A stretch of DNA of 64,000 nucleotides from Adiantum capillus-veneris (GCA_014529385.2 CM043966.1:92765087-92829086); one strand, 5' to 3'; numbered from the stretch's first letter, positions 47,929 through 59,807 are shown. Translations and numbers: made by a program. Notes: generated by a model not told the origin, from the letters alone.

Positions 47929-48845
47929 TACCGCAATTCAGTGTATACATATATATCACCCTCCACTGGGACTTTTTATTGAGTGCTAGGTACCTCTAGA
48001 TGCGGTCAAGCTCATGGCTTAAACTCCATGGTATGTTGGGTGCTGAAAACTCCTCCCCTATACAAATGCTTCCGCACCTCTCATGTATATTGAAATTGTA
48101 TAAAAGTATAATTTGTATAATTCTCACATAGGCCCTTGGGGAGGGGTATCTCTCAGAGTTGCCCGAACTATGCATTCAAACAACCCAAGGGTTCTTTTTT
48201 GTATTGCCCCTATTGGGAATACAATGTGGTCAACACACTCCAAGAGACTACATTCCAAATAGGAAACTTCAAAATGGAAGCATAGGTGATTAGATTAGGC
48301 AACATGCCTTCAAGATGGAAGCATAGTTGATTAAATTTGGAGAGAAGCCTTTGCTTTACATTTGCTGCAAGCCGCTCTTACGTGTAGGGGGGTGGTTACC
48401 TCTATTAGCAGTAGTACCTGTCCACCTTCTTCAGTAGTCTCGATGTTAGTAGCTTCTCAAATATGTGGGGTCAAGACTCATGAGCACCATGGCATCAACA
48501 CGAGAATACCTCCTAGAAAACAAGGGGTCAATAGCTTGAAGGTGGACCCATGAACACTGGATAACAGCTCCTATTGAGGTGGACAACTTAATGAGTTGAC
48601 AACGGATAGCATGGTAAGCATTGACAAACGGAGTGGGTGGCCGATAGTTGATGCAAACAAAGCTAGGTCTGAAGGTTGGTGTAGCTGCACAAGTGCCTAG
48701 CAACTTCTCTGTGCAATAGTGCAAACTAACCATGTGGCAGGTAACAACACCCACCCCCAACAATGAGCAAGAAAAGGGGGCAACTCCAGGTAGGGTGCAA
48801 AGTGGTAGCGAGCAAGAGAAGAGCATCAAAGAAGCAAGAGATTTA
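47928..48845. other. No recognised feature
   Basis: I see no supported gene, repeat boundary or RNA gene between the two microsatellites. Confidence 0.45.
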
Positions 48846-48862
48846 TGTGTGTGTGTGTGTGT

Positions 48863-48947
<85 letters not shown>
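48846..48947. repeat. (GT)n(GA)n compound microsatellite
   Basis: GT units with one GA interruption, then about 28 GA units. Confidence 0.95.
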
Positions 48948-48948
<1 letters not shown>

Positions 48949-50329
48949 CAGTAACTTGGCCACCACTCCACCACGAATGCTCCAACATTTGTGCAACACC
49001 TTGATGTGTTCTTACCATGTGGCGCAGGCCTCCAAGGTGCATTAGATATAATTGAGATGTCGTGCTTTTACTTAGGTGTATCTCATCATGGGCACACTTC
49101 ATGATTTCATCACAAACTACTCATAAAGCCTTTTTACCATCTATGTGTGATCTTCTCAAAAGAACAAAGACAAAGACAAAGATTCCTTCATCATATTAGA
49201 AAACATAATAACCTGTGAACATAACTTTAGAGGAGCTACTACAAAGTTTCTCTTAAAGACCGAATGTTCCTTGCTTTGCAAATCTACTTTAGGTAATAGT
49301 ATCTGGTAATTTGTGTGGATACCAGGATTGCTTGGTTTTAACTCCAAGGATATCATTCGTGAAAGCAAAAAAGCTTATATTTGTAATAGGGTCAAGATTA
49401 GAATCTCATGTACAAGCCAAAGGTTGGAAACATTCTCTAAATTGTATCGTGGCTTGGGCTGATGAATTATATGCCCCCTTTTGTGGAAATGTTATCCCCT
49501 CTAGGCACATGTAGTGCTTGAGGCAAATTAATATATCATCTCTACTCACAATTGTGAGTATGGCACCCAAAAGAAATATAGCTTCAGATGATCCTTTGCC
49601 CTCTTTCTCTATACAACACACAGAAAGTGACATTAGATGCCTCTTCCCCTCTTTCAAAGATTGATGGTTATGGATGACGTTTTTCCAATGGTTGAGCCCA
49701 CATTAGATGGAAATCTTCCACTATAGTATATCTCCAATAGTATAAGGTAAAGTAGGATGAATTATGGTGCTTGCCTTTTCTAATGAGCAATCTATATTCA
49801 GGATGTACGACCCTAACAATCTCACTATTTAAGTGTTGTGCTTTTTTTAATTGTCCATTGTAAGTCTCTTTGTCACTTTGTCAAAAGACCTTGTCAAGAA
49901 AGGAAGTTTGGCCAATGTTGAAATTTGAGCGAACGTGGATAGCTTTGGAGGGAGACCATTTTCTTGCAATTTTGTTTTTTAAAGAACAAATTGACATCCA
50001 CTAGTTTATAGAGAAGATTTCCGCCCCAAAGCCCCTAAAGCACATAGTATTTCTTTTTCAATCAATTATATTATTAATTTCAAAAGAGCATATTGCAGTA
50101 TCGAAAACGAGATACATCACCTTCTTTGAATCCATGAAGATTTGACATCTAGCAACCATGACATCAATAGACAATTCAAAGAAAACTTCACACACAACTT
50201 ACATGCCACATAGGTGGGAATTGGCTAATGAGTGAGTAGGGTCCCCAATTTCAAAAAAATAAAAATCCTTTTAAAACATCTCAAATGAACTAGAGTGCTT
50301 CGTCAGCCTGCATAATCGGAAGTGGTAGA
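48948..50329. other. No recognised feature
   Basis: Short minus frames at 49156-49657 carry no family motif. Confidence 0.4.
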
Positions 50330-50557
50330 AGCATCGAGGCATTGAAGAAGAGTATATATTAGTGAAAAGAACATAGAAGTGAAAGTTGAGAGAGAGAGAG
50401 AGAGAGAGTGAGAGTGTTTGGTTTTTTTTTTCTGACAAATCTTGTTAGCGTAATGGAGTAGAAGTCACTTGTACGTGCAGAAATGTATATATTGTTTTCA
50501 TCTCATGCAAGCACTGAACAAGAGTATACATCCGTAAAGAAGAATGAAGAAATGAAA

Positions 50558-50612
<55 letters not shown>

Positions 50613-50700
50613 TTATTATTTGTTTTGCAGAAATGTTGTTACGCTAAGTGAGTGTAAGTCACTGAAACGATTTGATGTAAATACCATGCCAAAAAGTTGA
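50330..50700. repeat. Diverged duplication with (GA)n cores
   Basis: AAGAGTATA..., a GAAAGTTGAGAGAG or GAAAGGTGAGAGAG tract, a T-rich block, TTGTTA(G)CG(C)TAA and GTAAGTCACT or GTAGAAGTCACT appear twice in the same order (about 50350-50475 and 50520-50663). Confidence 0.6.
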
Positions 50701-50898
50701 TGCATTAAGAACGGAACTAAGCAAACGAAAGTTGAGAAGGCTTTGAATGTAGCATGCAATGACTTCTTTAAAATGAAATGGACAGAAGTTATGTGGAGAA
50801 GAGGAGGAGGACTAGGTAACAACACATATCAGTGGGATTTTTTGATGCAGGAAGAAAGGGCTATATCAAAAAGATGCTCTTCAGAGTTGCGCGTGTGG

Positions 50899-51293
50899 CT
50901 AACTGGTTGACAGAAAATAGCGCGAAACGAATTGTTTAGCTGACTGAAGGTGGCTGGGGACCACGTTAGAGTAATTTAGTTCTATAGTCTCGAGTAGGCC
51001 GAGCACGTCCGCAATCTGAACGAACAACATACAATGGTGTTTTGTGGAGCAACCAGCTAGCACGGCGATGTCGATGGTGATTTGTCGACCGAGTGTATTC
51101 CCAGTGATGTAATGTGGATGCCATGGGGTAGGTGGCTGAACTGGCCATGGAATGAACTCACTCCATTTATACATGTAGTGTCTGAGGACCCGCTCTTGCA
51201 AATGTGGGTAAAGACAGTATTGCAACATGTACATTGCAGTCTAAAATTCTGACTGCTGCTCAATCAGATCAACTGGAATCGGCCTACCCATTC
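50899..51293 (-). pseudogene. Unidentified ORF downstream of GIY-YIG
   Basis: The minus frame at 50899-51234 (MYMLQYCLYPHLQERVLRHY...) is preceded in another frame by MGRPIPVDLIEQQSEF ending in a stop. I do not recognise a family. It shares strand and proximity with the Helitron B genes but may not belong to the element. Confidence 0.3.
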
Positions 51294-51455
51294 TAAATTG
51301 AAAAGAAAAAGCATTTAAATCAAAGAAGTTGATAAGTTGTCATGTCTGCCAATAGTTTGAATGAAAAAAAAAAGACATTGTTGTAGCCAATGACCAACGT
51401 TATATGACAAAGACAGTGAACAAAACAATGAAATGAAGATGGCAGAACTTCGCAG

Positions 51456-51860
51456 CTATATCTTCTTGTTTTTTTTCAAAAAATAATATTTTCTCAACCT
51501 TGGTGGATGTCCAGAACAAACGTTATAACCTAACGCAGTTGTTGTTTTGTGTTGTTTAATATAGAAATGTTCTAAGTTTCTAGCTTTATGTATATTAGTA
51601 CTGGTTGCTAAAGTGGTAATTTCAAAATTGTCCTCGAAAGGACTATGTGCTTGCATGTCCACTTGCATTCTCCTCGGAGGATTGCGCTTGTGCTGGCTAA
51701 CGCATTTATGGACGTTATTTGTAACTCCGATATATCTCCTATCGTTTTTCGTGCAGCATATACTGTAGACTATGTATTCTTCCCGCGACGCTGCTTTTTC
51801 TGGGTTGGAAGGCCGATGCTTGTCTCTGGTTGTTGATGAGTGTCTAAATCTGCAGTCCAT
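51456..51860 (-). CDS. GIY-YIG endonuclease ORF of Helitron B
   Basis: A 134-codon open frame. The GIY-YIG fold is seen in order: EEYIVYSICC (GIY strand, here IVY), NDRRYIGVTNN (YIG), then VHKCVSQHKRN where the family has R...H. The Arg position is Cys here, one C-to-T change from Arg. KARNLEHFYIKQ holds the metal-binding Glu, and LGYNVCSG is the terminal GYN motif. A basic tail follows. The domain makes DNA nicks or breaks in homing enzymes and Penelope-like elements. A possible upstream exon ends near 51930 with a GC-type donor (AAG|GCAAGT), so the true protein may be longer. No RT is nearby, which argues against a Penelope remnant. Confidence 0.75.
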   Translation of the reverse strand: MDCRFRHSSTTRDKHRPSNPEKAASREEYIVYSICCTKNDRRYIGVTNNVHKCVSQHKRNPPRRMQVDMQAHSPFEDNFEITTLATSTNIHKARNLEHFYIKQHKTTTALGYNVCSGHPPRLRKYYFLKKNKKI

Positions 51861-51928
51861 GCAGATTGGTTAGGCCAATTAAAAAATGACGGTACTGCGG
51901 AGAAATGAATGGAAGCTAGTGATACTTG

Positions 51929-52677
51929 TTATCCATACTTGCCTTGGTCGATCGCAACTAGCTCGTATGGAGAGGCTGGTTGTCCGTAATTTACTGCCTT
52001 ATGTTCACTGTAGTGCCATGCTCCCTTCTGGATTGTGATAGGGGGATTAGTTGCATCGTGCGTGTGGTTTACCGAAGTCATGAAATTTGTCAAGATAGCG
52101 GCACAATTTTCTTGAGTAGCTTTTGAAAGTTCAGCTAAATCAATGTTGTAACCAAACCGAAGCTGCTCCATCGTGTACAATGTAACTCCTTTAGTTTTTG
52201 TGTCGAGGAGTTGTTGTGCTTCAACATTACGCAACATACTGTCATCATCCTCGTACTGGATGTCAAGCTCTTCAAGTATTTGCTTCATGAGACCTGCAGG
52301 ATGTAGGAGCAAGCTGGTTAGCGTAACAGACAGAAGGTATTATATTTTTCTTTTCTAATAGTACTTGTTGTCATTCTGTCTGTGCTTGGTGTGGCCATCG
52401 TTTGGTTTAGAGCTTTATATCTTGCGTCGCACTTATTCATGAAGTTGCGACGCTTTTGAAAAGTATGGAATCCCTCAATATACGCATGGGGTTTCTCGCC
52501 TGCTGAGTTAGCCAGTCTCATCTGCTTAGTCGTGACGTAAAATCTCTTAGGTTGTATCGTTGGTTGCGTTTCCTTTGCATTGTTCGTGTATTGCTTGAAG
52601 AGCTGCACAGTAAGATGAGTGATTGATTCGCATGTGTATACATAGGTAGATTTGCGCAAGATCAGACAAGCGTGCAA
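51929..52677 (-). pseudogene. Unidentified Helitron B frames upstream of GIY-YIG
   Basis: Two frames, 52318-52677 (KPHAYIEGFHTFQKRRNFM) and 51929-52312 (SPYELVAIDQGKYG at its end), look coding by composition and lack low-complexity sequence. The gap between them and the one before GIY-YIG could be short introns. I recognise no domain. They may be the N-terminal part of the nuclease protein. Confidence 0.45.
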
Positions 52678-53030
52678 AATGTATCGTGTTGTGATCCATT
52701 GTGTGATTCAGTTACCTGCACGTAAAAATAATTATTTTGACGATCTGTTGCAGTATTTCTGAAGCATAAGATCCGACAAATTTTCAAACTCAAATGAATG
52801 AAGTGAAAAAGGGAAGAGTAGTAAATTTACAAAAGGTGGATCAGAGTGAGTAGGGGTGATAGGGAAAATGTCTCAACAATGCAACATATTGAACATGAAA
52901 AGTCCACATAAGAGAAGATAAGTAGTTAAACAGAAATTCCTGGTTTATATACAAGGCAGTTACAAGGCGATTTCATCAGTTTAATAGAAAGAGGAATTGA
53001 GACTGAAGAGGGCATAGGAAACATTCACGG
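52678..53030. other. Spacer between helicase end and next frame
   Basis: AT-rich sequence without frames, with a GTGCAG at its minus-strand end that could be an acceptor site. It may be an intron or an intergenic spacer. Confidence 0.4.
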
Positions 53031-54482
53031 CTAGAAGTTCAAAAATGTAGATGGTGTGAACATCTGTGGCGTAGGGAGCTGTAGTAAATGTAGCTGGGTT
53101 CGCTCAGTGACGCGTGATAGCATCACGTATAGAAGGCCAGGGGCGAAAACTTCTTTTACAATGAGCAAGACGTTGGTGTTGATTGTTACGCCTTGGGACT
53201 TGTGTCTAGTCATAGCGTAGGTGAGAGCTAGTGGAAATGTGGATTTATGATACCAGTGTCCATTGAATGTCCGTCTGCCATGCTTTGACCGTCAAAGTGT
53301 AAGTTCCTATTTGGATGTGTCGAGTGTGACTTTGATTGCTTTGACGCCTCCTTCTTCATCTTGGAGGATTTCGTCTACGCGACATAGTGATCCATTGGCT
53401 GCTCCAATTGTTAAGTCTATGTTCTTTGTTATCATCGCCCTTGCTCCTTATGCTATTCTGTCAATTGCGTGGAAGTCGGGATCTTGAAGCCATGCTTGGA
53501 GCTTAGGGACGTCGTGTGCATTTGTCTTGAGGCCGATTTGGATGATGCAACTATGTTGATGGAAGCGTTCTAAGAGAAGGTTATTATAATATCGAACGTC
53601 ACTCTTGTGTGTGCAAATGATTGTCATATTCCTATCCATGTGTTGCTCTATTTGATCCTGCGTTATGATGTGGTTACCGAGCGCATCGTGGATCTATTTC
53701 TTTGTGGGGAGCCTGACTCTTATTGTATTGAGGAACTCTATGAAAGAGATATCTTTTGCATGGCGCACTGAGCAAGACATAATGTACGTAGTAGCAGTGG
53801 ACCAATAAGTGGAGCTTGTGATGTGACATGAGTAGCAATGATCACTTTGATGCCTACATACCGGCGGCAACTGTGCCAAATCACCGAACAAGAAGAGCTT
53901 TTTATCTTTGAATGGGTCTAGCAGTGTGCTGTTGGTGACATTCACAGTTTGTCGTACTATGAGATCAAAAGTTTTCTTTTTCAACATAGAAATCTTGTCT
54001 ATGATAATCGTGTCTGCTTCTTTGATACTGACGTATCTGTCATCATTTTTGGAGATTGACAGGGGATACTGTTGTGTGCGCACTGGTATCTTGAATTGGT
54101 AATGGACAGTTGTTGCGATGCTGCTTAACCTCGTGGCCGCTGCACCAATCGAAGCAGCGAGTGTGACAGTTTTCCCTTGCATTATGAGTTGGCTTGTGAT
54201 ATATCTTATGAGGAAGCTTTTGCCACTGCCAGGAGTGCCTGTGATCACATGCAGGCCACCATTTGCTGCTGTGAGCTTCTTGTAGATCTCTGCTTGTTCA
54301 GATGTTAGTGACGCGTTCTGGACGTTTTGAAGCTCGTTTGGAAGGGCAGAGATACAAGAAGACGTGTCCTGTTGCTCGTAGTCTGTTTGTACATCTGGAG
54401 ATTGAAATGAGGCAGCCTTTGTTGAGGATGTCTTTTGTAGTATCATGTTGTGAAATTGGTGTGTTTGATCTGTTGTGAGCAT
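53031..54482 (-). pseudogene. Pif1-type helicase of Helitron B
   Basis: The main frame 53694-54482 has SLTSEQAEIYKKL (Q-like motif), Walker A VITGTPGSGKSFLI, IGAAATRLSSIATTVHYQF (motif Ia) and IIIDKISML. The last is Walker B with Lys instead of the catalytic Glu, probably a G-to-A decay. LFGDLAQLPPV (motif III) follows. After a stop the sequence continues with GARAMITKNIDLTIGAANGS, and 53031-53213 gives TRHKSQGVTINTN and GLLYVMLSRVTERTQL (last motifs). All helicase blocks are present in order, broken by several stops and shifts. It would unwind DNA after Rep nicking. Confidence 0.92.
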
Positions 54483-54596
54483 ATTTCGTTATTTATACTC
54501 TGTGATGTACATCTCGAGGTCCTCATCTATCAGTACCAAATTTTTAAGTTTGCACTCAAGATAGTATGACTTGGACGTGTTCTCCGGTGAGAGCAG

Positions 54597-55159
54597 CTAG
54601 GATTCATTTCTGAAGGTGATGCTCTTTAGCAGCACGTTGTAAAAGAAAGCCTCCGGATGATGCCCTGGGTGGAAGTCTGTGAAACGGACCAGTCGGTGTT
54701 GCCGCTCCAGCGATGGGCAGTAGGTGTTCGCCTCTGAAATAATTTTTTTCCCTTTTTTTCCCTTCGTCACTGTGTAATTCTTGTGGAAGTCATTGAACGT
54801 AAGGTTCTCCAGAGTTTGTGGTCGTGCATAGTACAGATCGACATGGTGCAGCATGACATCATTGTTGTAAGAAATGATTCGTTGTCGTAGTGCCAGGGGT
54901 GATGAAGTCGTAGAACGTAAGGTTCTCCAGAGTTTGTGGTCGTGCACAGTACAGATCGACAGGGTGCAACACGACATCATTGTTGTAAGAAATGATTCGT
55001 TGTCGTAGTGCCAGGGGTGATGAGTCGACATATTGGATGGTGTCACTCTTTGAAATGATTGGGATTTGCAAACAATTTAATGCCACTTCTGTTTTGCTGA
55101 GATAGGTTTCGACAGTAAAGAGGCTGAGATCAGCTTCAATTTCACAGTGTCAAGGCCAC
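54597..55159 (-). pseudogene. Helitron B Rep-helicase linker with duplication
   Basis: Minus frames contain LRQRIISYNNDVVLHPVDLY and its repeat (LRQRIISYNNDVMLHHVDLY) because of a 118-bp tandem duplication. The downstream part (VTKGKKGKKIISEANTYCPS, RFTDFHPGHHPEAFFYNVLL) resembles the Rep-helicase linker of other Helitrons, where a YY-LL-F pattern precedes the helicase. Confidence 0.7.
54785..55022. repeat. 118-bp tandem duplication in Helitron B
   Basis: GAACGTAAGGTTCTCCAGAG begins at 54795 and again at 54913. The copies run through GTGCCAGGGGTGATGA with about five differences. The period is not a multiple of three, so it shifts the reading frame. Confidence 0.95.
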
Positions 55160-56086
55160 CTAGGCCTAAGCGCTCTGCATCTTCTGAGCGCCCATTGGTT
55201 CAGTTTTGAGTGCATACTTCAAGAGGTAGTAGGACAATGATGAATTGGTGACCTGCTATATATTCATATGTGGACTCCATAGCAGAAGCAGTGTAGGGTG
55301 GTACGGTACGACATTTCTGTCTTCATGTCGGGGCCTGAAGTATTGCCATGTGCGATTTTGTTCGTTGAAGACTAGGTTTGGATTTGGTTGCGCATGAAAT
55401 GAAAAACCGTGTTTACATACTCCATCTCTTTGACCGTGGTAACAACTTGTACGGCACTTGTGAAGTTGTTTCCTGAGTACGAGTTGTCATAGGCGGCTTA
55501 CTTCTGGCAAAACCACAGTGCTAGTTTCTGGCGGGATGTATGTAGTTATCTCAGGAGATAGTTGCTCTTTGTCTTCTTCATGCATCCACAGTATGACATG
55601 AGCATGCAATGATCCTCTATTTTGGACCTCATATCTAACCAAGTGGTGTTGCACATGGCCCAACACACCTTTCGCAAGTATATATTTGGACATAAGCATT
55701 TGGAACTTAGTGTGGAAGGTGAGGGCGCATTCAACTGGGCAATCTGTCCAAGTGAAGGAGGCATTCAAATGACGTGCAATTAGCTCGATCGTGTCAATCT
55801 CAGGCCATCTTGTGTCTGTGACCTCATCGATAGTGAAAGTCAAGAAGAAATCAGGCATTCCCCATTTTTCCACCATTGCTATCAAATCCTTTAGGTTCTT
55901 GCGGTGCCACGAGCAGGAGCCTGGCATGCTGGAAGGGGTGCTGTACCGAAGCACATGTCTCACAATATCCTCATCGGTTGATGTACGATTGGCCTTCTTG
56001 TAGTTGCCAATGTCCCTTTGCAACAAGCTCGTGTGTGTATTGTTAGCCAACATAAGTGCCTGCTTTAGTTGGTACACTTTGAGCAC
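55160..56086 (-). pseudogene. Helitron B Rep (HUH nuclease)
   Basis: The frame 55487-56086 has MPDFFLTFTIDEVTDTRWPE (Rep motif 1) and QNRGSLHAHVILWMHEED (HUH motif). In a second frame (about 55165-55497), with stops near the start and after HMNI, the sequence continues: CKHGFSF, TWQYFRPRHEDRNVVPYHPT, LLLLWSPHMNI, then SYYLLKYALKTEPMG (55205-55231). The last holds the tyrosine pair and following Lys of motif 3. All three Rep motifs are therefore intact at residue level. Rep nicks and joins ssDNA at element ends. Confidence 0.92.
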
Positions 56087-56159
56087 CTAGTGCAATTGTT
56101 GTCACTGTTGAGATGGCGTTGATAGATATGTCGATGATGCTCAGTAGCTATATGTGAAG

Positions 56160-57247
56160 CTAATTTCTAGTCAATATTCTCTTGGTGTAGTATGGAAGTA
56201 AGGGCACACAATATCTGCGACGTGCGCTTGAGTTCTCACAAGCGGAGCACTGCACCCATTGCGTTCCTATTTGTGTAGCCTCTAAGCTGGATACCAATAG
56301 ACTGCTAGCAAACATTGCAATCGATGTCTCATCTGAAGCTCGAGTACAATGAAAAGAGGCACTTCTTTGGATGAAAAATACACCACAAACAAAGCATATG
56401 CTTAAAGTTCTGAATGTCATTGCTATGTCTGAACTCCATCGGTGTACTAAATTGACGATATCAATCCATGATTGTGAGCATGGTAGAAATCTAGCCTTCT
56501 TCTTGATTGAAGTGCGATGTCTCGCTTTCGATCTGCTGAGGTATATCCTATGCTTTTGGTGATGGTCCATTGAAGGCTTCAGTCGGACTCAATCTTAATG
56601 GTTCAATGCGATGAGAACCTTGTGATATTTACTTACTAGTCACGGCTAAGCAACGAACAGTTCAAGCGTTTGAAACAACTATGTACCTGGTGCTGGATTG
56701 TGCTGTTGTGGGGTTTCGAACTGAGAAGAGGCAAGCGATAGCTGATTTCTGCAATGTCCCTTGCAAAGAATAAGTACGAAGAGTTAGAAAAGTGATCGCA
56801 CAGTGCTGAAGGTTCTAAGAGTAATCTCATTATTTGTATGTGTTCTTTATCTCTTATGTTATAGAAAAAAAAGAAAACATGCTGGTGTCCCTGCACGGGG
56901 GAGTTTGCACAGTCCTCCCCAATTTTTATAATACGAGGGAACGTGCCATTCCCACGGCAGCATGCAATTTTCAGTGTGTTTCTTTTTACTGTGTCCTCAG
57001 TGTTCAAGATTAAAATGTGGCACTTCTTACTCACCGCACGTTGGAATATGTCGCTGTTGTAAATGTAGAGGAGTTGTGTCCAAGTTTCTCTTGATCTGTT
57101 TGCAGTGAAACACAGTAGAGTTAGGCCATAAGTAGTTGCGCTTGCAGAAACGAACTGAGTAAGGTAGTTGAAGGTGGACATACACACATAGCTGCTATGA
57201 TTGCTACGCCGGGAAGGCGCAGAGGCTTTACTGCAGATGAAGGTCAA
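56160..57247 (-). pseudogene. Unidentified upstream frames of Helitron B
   Basis: 56160-56570 includes two Cys pairs (CFVCG and CSAC) that could be the N-terminal zinc finger of RepHel. 56636-57247 is a 203-codon frame without a recognised motif. Both lie where the N-terminal half of RepHel is expected. Confidence 0.4.
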
Positions 57248-58367
57248 TTCGAATATGGCGACGAGGCAAACAGTGACATTGTCGACCTTCTACTGCTAGA
57301 ATGAATAGGGAGGAGCTTGGCCTACAGAATCTATGCTATTGAAGAATGCTCTCGCTATGTCGACGAGGTAGGCTTTTTTTCTACGAGAGAGAGCGGCCTA
57401 GTTATTATCGTGAACACTACTGCCATTTTTTCCAGTGAGACCCCTTTATCGTCAACATGCACACCCCCTGCTCGTGCATAATAACTCTCCTCTCCTAGAC
57501 GTTGCACAAGGTAGACATGGTCCGAAAACATCAAATAAGTTATCCAAGCAAGATGCACTAGCAAGAAATGAAGATCTACAGAACAATTGCCAGCATTGTG
57601 AAACAAATAATCACCAAGCAAACAATTAGAGTTGATAAGAGGGAATTGCTACTAGTGTTGGACGCAATGAATAGCCCTGGTCCGCTAACGACATCTACGT
57701 ACTTGATGGCCCTCGAGGTCCTCCAACTACTCCTACTGACAGCATGCAGTAGATTGTATTTCATCAACGCTAGTACCGTATTGTGCAACATCTCTGGAGC
57801 ATGAATCAAAAACTTTGCAATTATCTTCATGTTTCTGTCTAAGTTGCGAAGAATTGTTTTGGTCTATTTCTTTGTATCGTTTGTGTGCACATGCTTGATG
57901 AGGTGAATGATTGTATTGTTTTGTGGGTGAATATACTGGGTGTAAAACTTGCACATTCTCTATGGGGAAATCTGGGCTTTTCCTTGGTTCTTGTAGGTAT
58001 ATACAAATAATACATTCACACTATTAATCAATCACATTGAGCTTTGAACTTCGATTAACTGCAAAGTGTGTTCTCTATGCTGTGAAGAAATCTTGGAAAT
58101 GGGAAAATTTTGGGGGTTTCAACTTGTTTTTCAAAACCATTTGTTTTTTTTTGAGGCTTGAAGATTTCAGGGCTAAGAGGGGGGGTTTTTTGTAATTACA
58201 TTTAGAAGACTTGTGGTATCAGTCAGACTTGGTCTCATGAGGCTCTAGTTGTCATCTCTTAACTTGAGTGATCAGTATCCGAGAGGTCAGCACTATGAAA
58301 AGCTCCTTTCTAGCCTAGAAGGCAGGGGTCTGTGCAATCGGGAGTAGGTATCTCTTAGCCTGCGCAC
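57248..58367. other. No recognised feature
   Basis: Short frames on both strands at 57355-57954 show no motif. Confidence 0.4.
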
Positions 58368-58833
58368 ATGCATAGGAGCGGTGCCTGCTCATGGCAAAAA
58401 AGTAGTTTGAGCGCACCACAGGCTAAGAGATTTATGTCAAACAAGTTTATGTCAAGGACGCACAGAGTAAAGAGTGATGAGCCTTCCTCTGATGTGGGTG
58501 ACATGGCATGGAGGGGCTTCAACGTGATTGTGGACAAGCAACGTGTGCTATTGCTGGACTGTAGGCCACCCTCCCTCTTTGAAGCCTCTCACATCCGTGG
58601 TTCCATCTGTGTGGCGCTGCAGGGATGCACCCTCATCAGCTTGGCTGGGCCGGGCCCGCCCACCTGGTCCTCCAACTGTTGGTGGGACCGCCATGTTCTC
58701 CTTATCACTGGGCCCCCCTCCCGCAAGCGCAAGACCCCTGATCATGATGCTCCCACCTTCCATCCCGTTTTGTGGAAGGTGGTGCTTCAGCCAGCGCGCG
58801 CAGACCTACCCCTGACTGTGGAGCAATTGTGGA
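58368..58833 (+). pseudogene. Rhodanese/Cdc25-like domain gene fragment
   Basis: The open frame gives VDKQRVLLLDCRPPSLFEAS, then HIRGSICVAL, matching the first half of a rhodanese or MAP-kinase-phosphatase CH2 domain (LLDCRxxxxFxxxHIxGAxNV). NCWWDRHVLLI follows like a later strand. The catalytic loop is absent. The frame then runs into the (GA)n tract, where it codes an Arg-Glu run, and stays open by chance to 59252. It looks like an isolated exon or captured fragment. Confidence 0.5.
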
Positions 58834-58970
<137 letters not shown>

Positions 58971-58974
58971 CGGA

Positions 58975-59130
58975 GGCTACGAATTGTGAAGGTTGTCAAC
59001 CTGCAAACTGTGAAGCGGTGTCAACCTGTGAACTTGAAGCTGTTGTGCGAACTTGAAGGCTGTCAACCTGCGAACTGTGAAGCGCTGTCAACCTGCGAAC
59101 TTGAAGTTGCTGTCAATCCTGCGACTTGTG
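58975..59130. repeat. Short minisatellite, CAACCTGYRAACT units
   Basis: GTCAACCTGCGAACTGTGAAGCG and GTCAACCTGCGAACTTGAAG alternate about five times with small changes. Confidence 0.8.
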
Positions 59131-59807
59131 GAGAAGATCGACGGAACTCTACTGTTTTTATTACTTCGCTTTTGACGGCACAACTTTTGGACAACTTTTG
59201 GCAGGAGCTGGTTTTTTTTAGCGTTGTAAAGCGCTGCCACGTGGGTGAATGAGAGGGGAGCGATTGTGAAAACGCTACTATGCTAACGAAGTAATAAGTG
59301 AAGGGTGTGTTTAGGAAATGAAAAGCATCTCAAATGAATAAGTGAAGGGTGAGTTTAGGGTGGTTCGACTTGGAGAAGTCTGATGCAGCGCACTTGAGGT
59401 GCTAGTTGGTGCTCGCTCAAGCCTCGTCAAGGCTGCCTTGCACATGGAGCTGCTCGTCTTTTCCCCATGACCCGACCTTGCATAGGCCTGCAGGTTCATT
59501 CTATAATGTGGAAGAACCCTAGTGCGTTTATATTAGCCTGTGTTTCGCTCCTGCTTGTTCCAAGCCCGCCGACCGAAGCAACAATAATCGCGATTATTTG
59601 TTGGTTAATAATCGCTTGTTTTAGCTTTGCTCGTTGCCCTAACAAATAATCGTTCTTCTTTTTTTGGGAACTTGTGCCTTAGCATTCCACTATACCACTC
59701 CTTATTGCTTTTGGAAGGGGAGTTTATTGTTCTTTCCTTTTGTGTGCCACTTGGTAATGGAACCCGACGCTTTAGTCGTAGGCGAAGATATTGTAGAATT
59801 TTCATAG
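59131..59807. other. No gene; possibly LINE 5' UTR
   Basis: No motif is seen. The position just upstream of L1 ORF1 makes the right part a candidate 5' UTR. Confidence 0.35.

Larger units (their letters stand above)
50899..57247 (-). mobile_element. Helitron B with GIY-YIG nuclease (minimum extent)
   Basis: On the minus strand, reading from high to low coordinates: unidentified N-terminal frames, a Rep domain with complete HUH and Y2 motifs, a Pif1-type helicase, unidentified frames, and a GIY-YIG nuclease. All share strand and order. Sequence details differ from Helitron A (RGSLHAHVILW against RGSQHDHGLIWI), so this is a different lineage, not a second copy. No terminal TC/CTRR or hairpin was identified. 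Edges are the outermost same-strand frames. Confidence 0.7.

Noticed and set aside
48446-49102. 218-codon minus frame with Leu-Ser and Thr-His repeats
   Set aside because: It is kept open by (GT)n and (GA)n microsatellites; no conserved segment is present on either side.
51456-51860. Remnant of a Penelope-like element
   Set aside because: No Penelope RT or its repeats are nearby, and the ORF follows the Helitron helicase on the same strand. It cannot be fully excluded.
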